From TOLSYN sp963849065 (GTDB taxonomy: Bacteria > Acidobacteriota > Terriglobia > Terriglobales > Acidobacteriaceae), in the NCBI GenBank assembly GCA_963849065.1, contig CAWKFM010000001.1, positions 124,001 to 188,000 on the forward strand: a stretch of 64,000 bases of DNA. The letters are read 5' to 3'. Below, piece after piece: positions 1-7,476 of the stretch; positions within the stretch are counted from its first letter, which is position 1; the number at the start of each line of letters is the position of its first letter. The notes below the pieces were generated by a model that saw only the letters and a list, made by a program, of their open reading frames with translations, was not told the DNA's origin and did not search any database. The position numbers were made by a program, and so were the translations under genes.

Positions 1-509
1 GTTATTCCAGTATTGGCGACCTGGGGTTGGCACGTGCAAAGATCGGCAACGTTCGGCCAAAGTCTGGTCACAAACATTGAATTCTGTCGCCAGATGTTTG
101 AGCGGCTTCTGCCAGACTCTTTCATAGAAGTCTTCTCGATCATATCGAGACATAATGCCGAAACGGTCAGTGGTCCACCAACTGGCACTCTTGACCGGAC
201 AGTGGTCGCGACTTGTACCTCCGGTAGCGGCGGTCGAAAAGTTGAGTCTTTGTCCATGTGTTTCAACCAATATCCGGGTGGAGGTGGGGGGATGTGAAGT
301 CTAAAGCATGCGTTGCATATTGTGGATTCCGTTTGGCCGAGTTCCTTTGCTGCGCGACAGATCGGCATCTGCCATACCATGTCATAGATAAGTTGGCGAT
401 TATATCGTCGCAACAGAGAAGCAGGCACGGTTGGGATAGTTCGGCCAGAGTTCGTACGTTCAGAGGGAAGAGCATCGAGATGGAATCGAGCAAAGATGCG
501 TGTATCCAT
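1..509 (-). CDS. Partial hypothetical protein with LYxxVW...PPxGYW N-terminal region
   Basis: An open minus-strand frame runs without a stop from an ATG at 509 to the left edge of the window (169 codons), so the C-terminus is missing. Around residues 40-85 it contains Leu-Ile-Tyr-Asp-Met-Val-Trp, then an Ala-Ala-Lys-Glu-Leu-Gly stretch, then IPPPPPGYW followed by a basic residue. I recall this arrangement from a family of uncharacterised bacterial proteins whose pattern is roughly LYELVWSxPM ... LAKELGVSD ... IPxPPRGYWAK; the middle part resembles a helix-turn-helix. An in-frame stop lies at 570-572 (read on the minus strand) and no other ATG lies between it and 509, which supports the start. 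The Shine-Dalgarno sequence is weak. The part beyond residue 90 is unrecognised. Function unknown; a DNA-binding role is only suggested by the helix-turn-helix-like spacing. Confidence 0.55.
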   Translation of the reverse strand, partial: MDTRIFARFHLDALPSERTNSGRTIPTVPASLLRRYNRQLIYDMVWQMPICRAAKELGQTESTICNACFRLHIPPPPPGYWLKHMDKDSTFRPPLPEVQVATTVRSRVPVGGPLTVSALCLDMIEKTSMKESGRSRSNIWRQNSMFVTRLWPNVADLCTCQPQVANTGI

Positions 510-638
510 TCGAGCTTCGACCGAATAGCGGGCGCCACCGAATGGCGCGGGGGCCTGCAATTGCTCCTCTTAACCCCCGTTCCTGTCCCCAAGAAGTGTT
601 TCCCAACAAAACAACGACCCACATACCAGGAGAATGCA

Positions 639-965
639 TTGATTTCTCGCGAGCGAAGCTGTCGGCGAAAACTGCGTCATCTCAACTACCTCGAAGCTTT
701 GCGCCACGCTGCAAGGGTTCCCCAAAACGAAACCGTGGTCATCTACCCATGTGCCTACTGTACTTCTCGAACCGCCGTGTGGACCCGTACGCACGGTGGT
801 GAGGCAGGAGTCAGCGGCAACCGCTGCCCCTATGCCGATCAACCCCTTTTCTGTCATAGCCTCCCCCGCCCACTTCCAGGGAACACACATCTAATAACAA
901 TCCAACCACTCCGGAGATCCAAGCATGAATCCTGCTACCCCAACCACCACCGCTGTCCTTCTTAA
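639..965 (+). CDS. Possible small Cys-containing hypothetical protein (TTG start)
   Basis: A 108-codon frame opens with TTG six bases after a clean AGGAG. Its first 45 residues (Cys-Arg-Arg-Lys, then His-Leu-Asn-Tyr-Leu-Glu-Ala-Leu-Arg-His-Ala, then Tyr-Pro-Cys-Ala-Tyr-Cys) resemble small bacterial proteins in which a basic helix is followed by a CxxC knuckle. The second half is low in recognisable structure and overlaps the recombinase fragment that starts at 925, so the true gene may be shorter or frameshifted. It could be a chance frame; the Shine-Dalgarno and the CxxC are the only support. Confidence 0.3.
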   Translation: MISRERSCRRKLRHLNYLEALRHAARVPQNETVVIYPCAYCTSRTAVWTRTHGGEAGVSGNRCPYADQPLFCHSLPRPLPGNTHLITIQPLRRSKHESCYPNHHRCPS

Positions 966-1157
966 TAGCGCTCCGACCACGGCGCTACCGGCGCCGGCGA
1001 GTATTGCCCAGGACGCCGCAGCGTCGCCGAGCGCTTCCTGGAGTTCTTCGCCGCCAACTTCCGCAATTGCAACACCCGCATCGCCTATGCCCGGGCGGTG
1101 CGTGACTCCTTCTCCTGGACCGAGCAGTACGGCCTGATGCAAGCTTGCTGGCGCTAA
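925..1157 (+). pseudogene. Frameshifted N-terminal fragment of a tyrosine recombinase (phage-type integrase)
   Basis: An ATG at 925 after a GGAGATCC Shine-Dalgarno begins a Thr/Pro-rich leader (MNPATPTTT...). After about 30 codons the coding signal moves to another frame (phase of position 1023), which reads AERFLEFFAANFRNCNTR, then AYARAV, then a Trp-containing stretch, and stops at 1155-1157. This is the SAM-like core-binding N-terminus of XerC/D-type recombinases (FLEFFxxNIRNxNTRxAYxRAVxxFLxW). The catalytic domain with its Arg-His-Arg-Tyr residues is absent. One frameshift plus the loss of about 80% of the gene make it non-functional. It marks former mobile DNA at this edge of the window. 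Confidence 0.7.
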
Positions 1158-1211
1158 TGATCCCGACCAACGAGGCTGCGGCACCTCGTGCCGTGGCTGC
1201 GTTTACGGGAT

Positions 1212-1538
1212 CTACGGCTTCCCGACCTTCCGCGCATTGCTCGCTCTGGGCCACCGGCCTTTGGCGGCACAAGCTTCAAGTGGCTTTCTCCCCTCATCAG
1301 GGGACTTTGCGGTGTCTTTCTTTGCAGCCCAACGCGCGCTTTGCGCCTCGGCAATCCGCCTCCTGCCTGCAGCGCTCATCACCCGCTTCTTAGGCTTCGA
1401 GACTGCATCCTTCGTTGTCCTGCCGACAGGCGTCGTCGAGACCATAGGCACCCCGGCCAGCGCTTCAATGGCCGCTATTGCCTTGTCCAGTTTGCTGCGA
1501 TCCGCGCGCAGAGCCGCAAGAATCTCCTTCGTGTTCAT
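1212..1538 (-). CDS. Small basic hypothetical protein with an AGRRRIAEAQxARWA motif
   Basis: The product is 108 residues. The ATG at 1538 is chosen because GGAGA lies four bases upstream; an in-frame ATG 33 bases earlier lacks such a site. The N-terminus (MNTKEILAALRADRSKLDKA) predicts an amphipathic helix. The centre carries Ser-Ala-Ala-Gly-Arg-Arg-Arg-Ile-Ala-Glu-Ala-Gln...Arg-Trp-Ala, a motif seen at the C-terminus of many small acidobacterial proteins of unknown function. The last 30 residues are Lys/Arg-rich and unusual, so the C-terminus may be altered. It faces the recombinase fragment tail to tail. A nucleic-acid-binding role fits the composition but is a guess. Confidence 0.55.
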   Translation of the reverse strand: MNTKEILAALRADRSKLDKAIAAIEALAGVPMVSTTPVGRTTKDAVSKPKKRVMSAAGRRRIAEAQSARWAAKKDTAKSPDEGRKPLEACAAKGRWPRASNARKVGKP

Positions 1539-1684
1539 CAGTCTCCAGCGGCAACTGGGGGCTTCAGCCATCGTCGAAAGTAAAGCTGCTGCATCCTTCT
1601 CGGTATTTCTGAGCGGAGATTCTATGTCACTCCACTACCATCGCTGTCCATTCTGAATCACCCCATTCCACTTATAGGAGAGTT

Positions 1685-1915
1685 ATGACCTACTGCGCAA
1701 ACTGCGGTTCGCCGCTTGATCAATGCAATGAATCCACTGTGCCAAAATGCCATCCTCAATGCCAGGCGCCGCGTCGTTTTCATGCGCCGGCTTACCGAAG
1801 CCGCAAATATTATAACCGTGGATCTTTCCTCATCTCAGTCTCAGGGAACCTCTCCGGTGGTCACCCAGGTCTGATCAGGTGCGAGAGGGAGGTCTCTGCA
1901 AGAAATTGGCCGTGA
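1685..1915 (+). CDS. Possible small Cys-rich protein
   Basis: A 76-codon frame starts with ATG directly after AGGAGAGTT. The N-terminus (MTYCANCGSPLDQC) looks like a CxxC zinc-ribbon half-knuckle as in bacterial zinc-ribbon proteins, and a second Cys pair (Cys-His-Pro-Gln-Cys) follows about 15 residues later. The remainder is unrecognised and has no membrane segment. The good Shine-Dalgarno and the ordered cysteines favour a real gene; the short length and the decayed surroundings argue for caution. Confidence 0.35.
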   Translation: MTYCANCGSPLDQCNESTVPKCHPQCQAPRRFHAPAYRSRKYYNRGSFLISVSGNLSGGHPGLIRCEREVSARNWP

Positions 1916-2341
1916 GGTACCGGATCGGAGCTGAACGGCGATTTCGGCGAGTCACTCCTGGAGGTGAGCAATGTCACAGATTTATTTAAGAAGAATGGAT
2001 ATCTTGCCCGTTAGTCGTAGTCTTTGGTAATAGTTGTGCTGCAGTCTGGTGGGGCATGCAATGCACATATCCGTTGAAGACCGGCCGATTGTTAGAGCCC
2101 TTTTAATTTACCCAATCTGTTTTGTTCCGCTCCGCGAAATAGAAGACTGATTTTCTCAGGTTGCCCCTGAAGTCTGCGCGGAACTAACGTCACTCGTTTC
2201 TAAGGGAGTGGCGTCCATCGTCGTCGCTGTGCAGTCAATGCAGTTCAAAGGTTCGATCAAGCGGTAGTCCGTCAGGACCGGCACGGCGAACGTGTCTTCT
2301 CCCGGGCGATGCGGTGATGCCAAATCTAGGAGGTGGGTAAC
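1916..2341. other. Intergenic region, no gene seen
   Basis: No convincing coding frame on either strand. It precedes the 8-heme cytochrome gene and should hold its promoter, but I could not pick a clear -35/-10 pair. The last bases carry AGGAGG (2328-2333), the Shine-Dalgarno of the next gene. Confidence 0.5.
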
Positions 2342-5300
2342 TTGAGGGCACAATTTAGATTCTCGTTCTTCGCGGTTTTGACGCTCCTTGCGTTCTCAAC
2401 GCAGTTTTCTTGCCCTGTCTATGCGCAGTGCAACCTGAGTCAAGGGTGCGGCCCCGTAGACAACCTTACCGGCACGCCGAATGGAACGGGACAGGTTTTC
2501 CAAGGGGACGGAGCCTCCAATAATGGCAATGGAGGCTGGACGACCAGTCATGCTGCTTCGAACCAGTGCCTGAGCTGCCATAACGGTACAGATACAAACA
2601 CGTATCTTACGAGCGGGCACAAGAACACGCTTCGCAAACTGGCTCCAGGCGTACTGTGGGGCGGCCCCGACGGCGCTCCCTACGCGACAACCGACAGTTA
2701 CGGATCGGGAAGCGTCTACAATTGGTCAGCCGACACGGTCACGCTGGGTTGGTGCGATCCGCTCTTTGTACCGGCGGAAAATGGGCTGTCTGCGCCTGAC
2801 CCCACATGTTCCTATCCCTTTTACACCCTGCCCAATGCACAGGCCCCCGCCACCTATACTCCAGTTGCACCCACTGCGGCGGCAGGCGGCCAGCAAAATC
2901 TCTTTTACATCATGGGCGGCTGGGATCACTATGGCGGCGCCACCAATCCTGCTGCGACTCAGCTGGGCACGATCTTCAGCAATGGATCCACCGGACAGAC
3001 TTATCCCAATGGCAACTTCGATTGTGCTCGCTGCCATGCCACGGGATACAACTTCGACGCATCTGCTCCGGAGCCGACCCAGAACACCGGTGGCGCTGTA
3101 GCAACCATCCCAAATTCCCAGTTCGGCCGAATTCCTAGCGATGGATTTATAGCTGCTGGTACCAGTGGCACGTCCTCATGGTTTCTGTCCGGTGTCCAGT
3201 GCGAAAGATGCCACCAGGCGGCCTGGAGTTATGGCGCCCACGGGACTGGTCCCTGGCAGGCGACCATGCCGCAATACGAAGCCGCGACAGCATTGTGCCT
3301 CGAGTGTCACCGCGGGGAAAATATCACGGCGGCCAACCCCAGCACCATTCCTCCAACCCAGGGCAGCATAACCCCTGAAGTTACCCCGAAGGTCCAGGAC
3401 AACGGCTATTGCTCCGACCAATCCGGGTCATCGTATTCCAACTGCGTCGCCAATTCGGCGAATACGTGGATCTACAAGCCTTATTTCGAGCACGAAGCCG
3501 GCGCGACATTCCTGAACAGCCCACATGCCCGATTTACCGGGAGCTTGGTCCAAAACGCCCAGCATTCTCCGAACCTTTCCATCACCATGGACGGCAGCTA
3601 CCAGAGTCAATTCTCTGAAACCCCGACAGACTCGACCAAGAACTATGGCTGCACCGGGTGTCATGATCCCCACCAAAGCGCGACCCCATCTGCAACGTTG
3701 CCCGAACCTTATGTGTGCAGCGACTGCCATAATTTGTCCAACTCGATATTGCAGCAAATCAACCATCCGACCGGGCCCGGAACTCCGTTCCCGACGGGTA
3801 CCTCTGCCGATATTCCCGGCGCCTGTGTGACTTGCCACATGGTAGCGGGCGACGGAACGGTTAAGAGCCATCTCTTCCGAATCAGCTGGTTCCCCTACAC
3901 TACCTTTCCGACACCAGAACAGCTGTATGACCAGAACATCACGGCGCCCAACGTCGCCTCTGATGGGGTTATGGGCAATGCAGCCTGGAATGACGTCGAT
4001 TTTGCTTGCGGTCAATGCCATGTAGGCGGCAACGGTATCCAAAACCCCTACGGGTTAATCACGCCGCAACAGGCAGCTGGCAAGGCACCAATCTTCAGTA
4101 CAGGGATATTAGAAACCTATGCGGCCAACATGCACCCTGGAGACAATTCGGCGTCAACTCCTACGCTTACGCCTGCTGCAGGAACGTACAACACGACCCA
4201 GTCGGTGACGATTGCGGATACATCTTCGGGCGTGACCCTCTACTACAACACAGACGGCACAACCCCGCCGAATGCAACTTCCATCATTTATTCTGGCACT
4301 CCGATTCCGATCACTGCCAACACCAAAATCAGTGCAATCGCGGTGGGCACAGGGGGATTGGGCAACAGCCTGGTAAACAGCGCAACCTACACCCTTCAAA
4401 CGGCGACGCCAACCATATCGCCCGCCGCCGGTACCTACACCACGCCGCAGGCGGTGACGTTTGGGGACGTAACCCCCAGCGTGACGTACTACTACACCAC
4501 AAACGGAACGGCGCCAACGACTGCGTCGACCCAGTACGCAGGGCCGTTTACTCTCTCTACGCCCGGCCCAGCCACGGTTAAAGTGATTGCGGTGAGCAGC
4601 TTCGGCACGAGCGCGGTGGCTACCGCAAGCTACAGCTTCAACTTCCCGCAGGCAGGGACGCCGACCTTCTCACCGGCGGCGGTAGGCACCTTCACCACGG
4701 CGCAGACGGTGACCATCTCGGATTCCACATCCGGCGCGGTGATCTACTACACCACGAACGGAACCACGCCGACGACCTCTTCCTTCGTGTACTCGGGGCC
4801 GATCACGGTCTCAAGCACGACCACACTTGAGGCCGTTGCTATTGGTTATGGGTATAGCCTTAGCAACACAGGCAGCGCAACCTACACCATCGTGGCCTCG
4901 AATCCATCCTTCTCGCCCGGTGCATTTGGGACATTTACCAACTCGGCGACCGTGACCATCTCGGATTCCACGTCCGGCGCTACGATCTACTACACCACCA
5001 ACGGAAGCACGCCGACGACCGGTTCCTCCGTGTACACGGGGCCGCTTACGTTCACAGCCACGACCAAACTCGAAGCGATTGCTGTCCTTGGCACCAGCAC
5101 GAGCGGGGTGACCAGCGGAACTTACACCATCGTAGTTTCGAATCCAAGCTTCTTGCCGGGAGCATTTGGGACCTTTACCAACTCGGCGACCGTGACCATG
5201 TCGGATTCCGCACCCGGCGCTACGATCTACTACACCACCAACGGAAGCACGCCGACGATCGGTTCCTCCGTGTACACGGGGCCGCTTACGTTCACAGCCA

Positions 5301-6316
5301 CGACCACACTCGAAGCGATTGCCGTCCTTGGCACCAGCACGAGCGGGGTGAGCAGCGGAACCTACACCATCGTAGCCGCGAGTCCAAGCTTCTCGCCGGG
5401 AGCAGTCGGGTCATTCACTAATTCGGTGACGGTGACCATGGCGGATTCCACGCCCGGCGCGGTGATCTACTACACCACCAACGGAATTACGCCGACCACC
5501 GGTTCCTCCGTGTACGCGGGGGCGCTTACGTTCACAACCACGACCAAACTTGAAGCGATTGCCTACGGCGGGACTGGCGTCGGCGCGAGTCCGGTCACCA
5601 GCGGAACTTACACAATCACCGGATCCGCGCCGGCGGTCGTTACCGCGGAAGCGGGAGCGAATCCGGTAATAAATACCAATTCCAGCACCGACAACACAAA
5701 CACACCGGGTGGTGGGTACGGAACGAGTCCGGTAGCCAGCGGAACCTACAACTTGGTTGCATCGACACCAGTCCTTTCGCCGGAGGCGAAGGGGGCCTTC
5801 AGTGCGCCATTCTCGGTAACGCTGTCAGATGCCACACCTGGAGCGGTGATCTACTACACCACGAATGGAACTACACCCACGGCAGCATCGGCCCCTTACA
5901 CCGGACCGATCCCGGTTTCAACTACCACCACAATCAAAGCGATTGCCGCCGGGAAGGATTTCGGCGCGAGTTCGGTAGTCACCGGGACCTACACCATGCT
6001 GGCAGCGACACCGGTCTTCACGCCAGCGCCGAAAGGGACTTTCAATGTGCCGCTGTGGGTGACGCTGACGGATGAAACTCCAGGCGTTACGATCTACTAC
6101 ACCATGAATGGAACTACACCCACGACCGCCTCAACTCCGTACACGAAACCGATTCGGCTCACTAATTCCATGACGATCAAAGCGATCGCCGCAGGGAATG
6201 GGTTTGGCGCGAGCTCGGTGGTGGGCGGGAGCTACGGTCACCCATTACAGCCCTCCAAGCAGCGCAAGTGGGCTCAATCGCAAGCACCGAATGTGGCGAC
6301 GGTGACGGCGAAGTAA
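2342..6316 (+). CDS. Secreted 8-heme cytochrome c with eight CHB_HEX-type beta-sandwich repeats
   Basis: The product is about 1324 residues. The TTG at 2342 is chosen because AGGAGG ends eight bases before it; the in-frame GTG at 2333 overlaps that site. Residues 1-32 form a signal peptide ending near VYAQ. The N-terminal 600 residues contain eight CxxCH haem-binding motifs (CLSCH, CARCH, CERCH, CLECH, CTGCH, CSDCH, CVTCH, CGQCH). The C-terminal 700 residues are eight repeats of about 80 residues, each with the IYYTTNGTTPT core of the chitobiase/hexosaminidase C-terminal domain family. The gene stands alone, with a strong hairpin after it. A multihaem electron-transfer head on a long beta-sandwich stalk suggests an exported, surface-exposed electron carrier or terminal reductase. 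Haem count and repeats are seen directly; location and role are inferred. Confidence 0.85.
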   Translation: MRAQFRFSFFAVLTLLAFSTQFSCPVYAQCNLSQGCGPVDNLTGTPNGTGQVFQGDGASNNGNGGWTTSHAASNQCLSCHNGTDTNTYLTSGHKNTLRKLAPGVLWGGPDGAPYATTDSYGSGSVYNWSADTVTLGWCDPLFVPAENGLSAPDPTCSYPFYTLPNAQAPATYTPVAPTAAAGGQQNLFYIMGGWDHYGGATNPAATQLGTIFSNGSTGQTYPNGNFDCARCHATGYNFDASAPEPTQNTGGAVATIPNSQFGRIPSDGFIAAGTSGTSSWFLSGVQCERCHQAAWSYGAHGTGPWQATMPQYEAATALCLECHRGENITAANPSTIPPTQGSITPEVTPKVQDNGYCSDQSGSSYSNCVANSANTWIYKPYFEHEAGATFLNSPHARFTGSLVQNAQHSPNLSITMDGSYQSQFSETPTDSTKNYGCTGCHDPHQSATPSATLPEPYVCSDCHNLSNSILQQINHPTGPGTPFPTGTSADIPGACVTCHMVAGDGTVKSHLFRISWFPYTTFPTPEQLYDQNITAPNVASDGVMGNAAWNDVDFACGQCHVGGNGIQNPYGLITPQQAAGKAPIFSTGILETYAANMHPGDNSASTPTLTPAAGTYNTTQSVTIADTSSGVTLYYNTDGTTPPNATSIIYSGTPIPITANTKISAIAVGTGGLGNSLVNSATYTLQTATPTISPAAGTYTTPQAVTFGDVTPSVTYYYTTNGTAPTTASTQYAGPFTLSTPGPATVKVIAVSSFGTSAVATASYSFNFPQAGTPTFSPAAVGTFTTAQTVTISDSTSGAVIYYTTNGTTPTTSSFVYSGPITVSSTTTLEAVAIGYGYSLSNTGSATYTIVASNPSFSPGAFGTFTNSATVTISDSTSGATIYYTTNGSTPTTGSSVYTGPLTFTATTKLEAIAVLGTSTSGVTSGTYTIVVSNPSFLPGAFGTFTNSATVTMSDSAPGATIYYTTNGSTPTIGSSVYTGPLTFTATTTLEAIAVLGTSTSGVSSGTYTIVAASPSFSPGAVGSFTNSVTVTMADSTPGAVIYYTTNGITPTTGSSVYAGALTFTTTTKLEAIAYGGTGVGASPVTSGTYTITGSAPAVVTAEAGANPVINTNSSTDNTNTPGGGYGTSPVASGTYNLVASTPVLSPEAKGAFSAPFSVTLSDATPGAVIYYTTNGTTPTAASAPYTGPIPVSTTTTIKAIAAGKDFGASSVVTGTYTMLAATPVFTPAPKGTFNVPLWVTLTDETPGVTIYYTMNGTTPTTASTPYTKPIRLTNSMTIKAIAAGNGFGASSVVGGSYGHPLQPSKQRKWAQSQAPNVATVTAK
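4150..6240 (+). repeat. Eight tandem CHB_HEX-type coding repeats
   Basis: Units of about 235-250 bp each encode a beta-sandwich with the IYYTTNG(T/S)TPT core. Units four and five (about 4900-5380) are the most alike and share long identical DNA stretches, showing recent duplication. Between units six and seven (about 5620-5755) there is a Thr/Asn-rich linker ending in a stub of a further unit (Gly-Thr-Ser-Pro-Val-Ala-Ser-Gly-Thr-Tyr), the scar of a lost repeat. Confidence 0.8.
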
Positions 6317-6352
6317 TCGTTATGGGTTGACAACTCGCGTTGTTAGTTGCCA

Positions 6353-6382
6353 AACATGGCCGCTCTCTCGAGCGGCCATGTT
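6353..6382 (+). terminator. Hairpin after the 8-heme cytochrome gene
   Basis: A perfect 12-bp inverted repeat (AACATGGCCGCT / AGCGGCCATGTT) with a 6-base loop lies 36 bases after the stop. There is no clear T-tract, so efficiency is uncertain. Confidence 0.6.
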
Positions 6383-6614
6383 AAAGATGGGGAGGGCAGT
6401 TCTGAGCGGCTACCCGACAACCAGTCGCCCTCAGTCGCCTTCTTATTCTTAAAGCAGACAATGGAACCGTCGCGACAGGTCCGGAGATGCCGGGGCCGCA
6501 TCTCGCAGTGAGGCGTACAGCGGGAGCATGTATGATGGGTACTGCCGGAGGCCGGGTGGCGGAGCGCAATTGGCGCCGCAACGGCATCCCATAATTCTTT
6601 CTAAGGACGGACCT

Positions 6615-7310
6615 ATGGCAGAGACGGACGGGGGCAACACCCCTCAGCGTTGGACGAGCATACAGGCATACATCATGGCGGTTCTCTGCCTGCTGGTAGG
6701 ATGCGCGGTAGGCTACCTGCTGCGTGGCTCGGTGGGCGGCAGCAACTCTTCCGCACCGGCTACGGCGGGGACTCAACAGCAACAGGGCATGCCACCGGCC
6801 GCGGGCGCGACAGGGCAACCACAGCAGCCCTCCCCGGAACAGATGAAGGCGATGGCCGATAAGCAGGCAGAGCCGCTTCTGGAACAGCTCAAATCGAAGC
6901 CCAACGACGCGGCGTTGCTGGTACAGATCGGCAATTTGTATTACGACGGGCATACGTTTCCACTGGCCATCGATTATTACCAGAAGGCTTTGGCGATTGA
7001 CCCGAAGAACTCGTCGGTGCGCACCGATATGGCCACTGCGATGTTCTATGCCGGCGACATTGATCACTCGATCGCCGAGTTTGATCACGTTCTGAAGGAT
7101 GATCCCAAGAACGGCAATGCACTGTTCAATCGCGGGATCGTGAAGTGGCAGGGAAAGATGGACGTGAAGGGCGCATTGGCGGATTGGCAGCTGCTTTTGA
7201 AGGAAGACCCCAACTACGAGCAGGCTGACAAGGTGCGGATGTTCATTGCGCAGGCCCAGAAACACGCCAACATGAAGCCCGGCCAGACGACCGACAAACC
7301 GGCGATGTAA
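6615..7310 (+). CDS. Membrane-anchored TPR protein
   Basis: The product is 231 residues, starting at the ATG preceded by AAGGAC; in-frame codons upstream lack a ribosome site. One transmembrane segment at about residues 15-36 is followed by a Gln/Pro/Ala-rich linker and, from about residue 80, three or four tetratricopeptide repeats (for example around ALAIDPKNSSVRTDMATAMF). The layout resembles the TPR parts of cytochrome c assembly factors such as NrfG or CcmI, but it is not specific enough for that name. A paralogue lies at 53486-54166; both end in a TDKPAM tail. The gene follows the 8-heme cytochrome and precedes a GT-C-like gene. Likely a protein-interaction scaffold facing the periplasm. 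Confidence 0.8.
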   Translation: MAETDGGNTPQRWTSIQAYIMAVLCLLVGCAVGYLLRGSVGGSNSSAPATAGTQQQQGMPPAAGATGQPQQPSPEQMKAMADKQAEPLLEQLKSKPNDAALLVQIGNLYYDGHTFPLAIDYYQKALAIDPKNSSVRTDMATAMFYAGDIDHSIAEFDHVLKDDPKNGNALFNRGIVKWQGKMDVKGALADWQLLLKEDPNYEQADKVRMFIAQAQKHANMKPGQTTDKPAM

Positions 7311-7387
7311 TTCGTCGTCCCGGGAGCGCCCTTTGCCCTCTGGGGGCGATTTGGATTCGGCACAGCAGGATGACTCGCGACGGCCAG

Positions 7388-7407
7388 CCCGCGGATGATT
7401 CCGCGGG
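7388..7407 (+). terminator. Hairpin after the TPR gene
   Basis: CCCGCGG and CCGCGGG (7-bp perfect stem) enclose a 6-base loop and are followed by TTTG. It lies 78 bases after the TPR stop codon. Confidence 0.55.
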
Positions 7408-7476
7408 TTTGTCCGTTGGCGCAAGCCGGGCGCGTCCGTGCTGCCGGAGCCAAGTTTGTAGATCAGGAACTTCTCG

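Noticed and set aside
2342..6316. PEP-CTERM or LPXTG-type anchor at the end of the 8-heme cytochrome
   Set aside because: The C-terminus is a short basic/polar tail with no hydrophobic helix or sorting motif.
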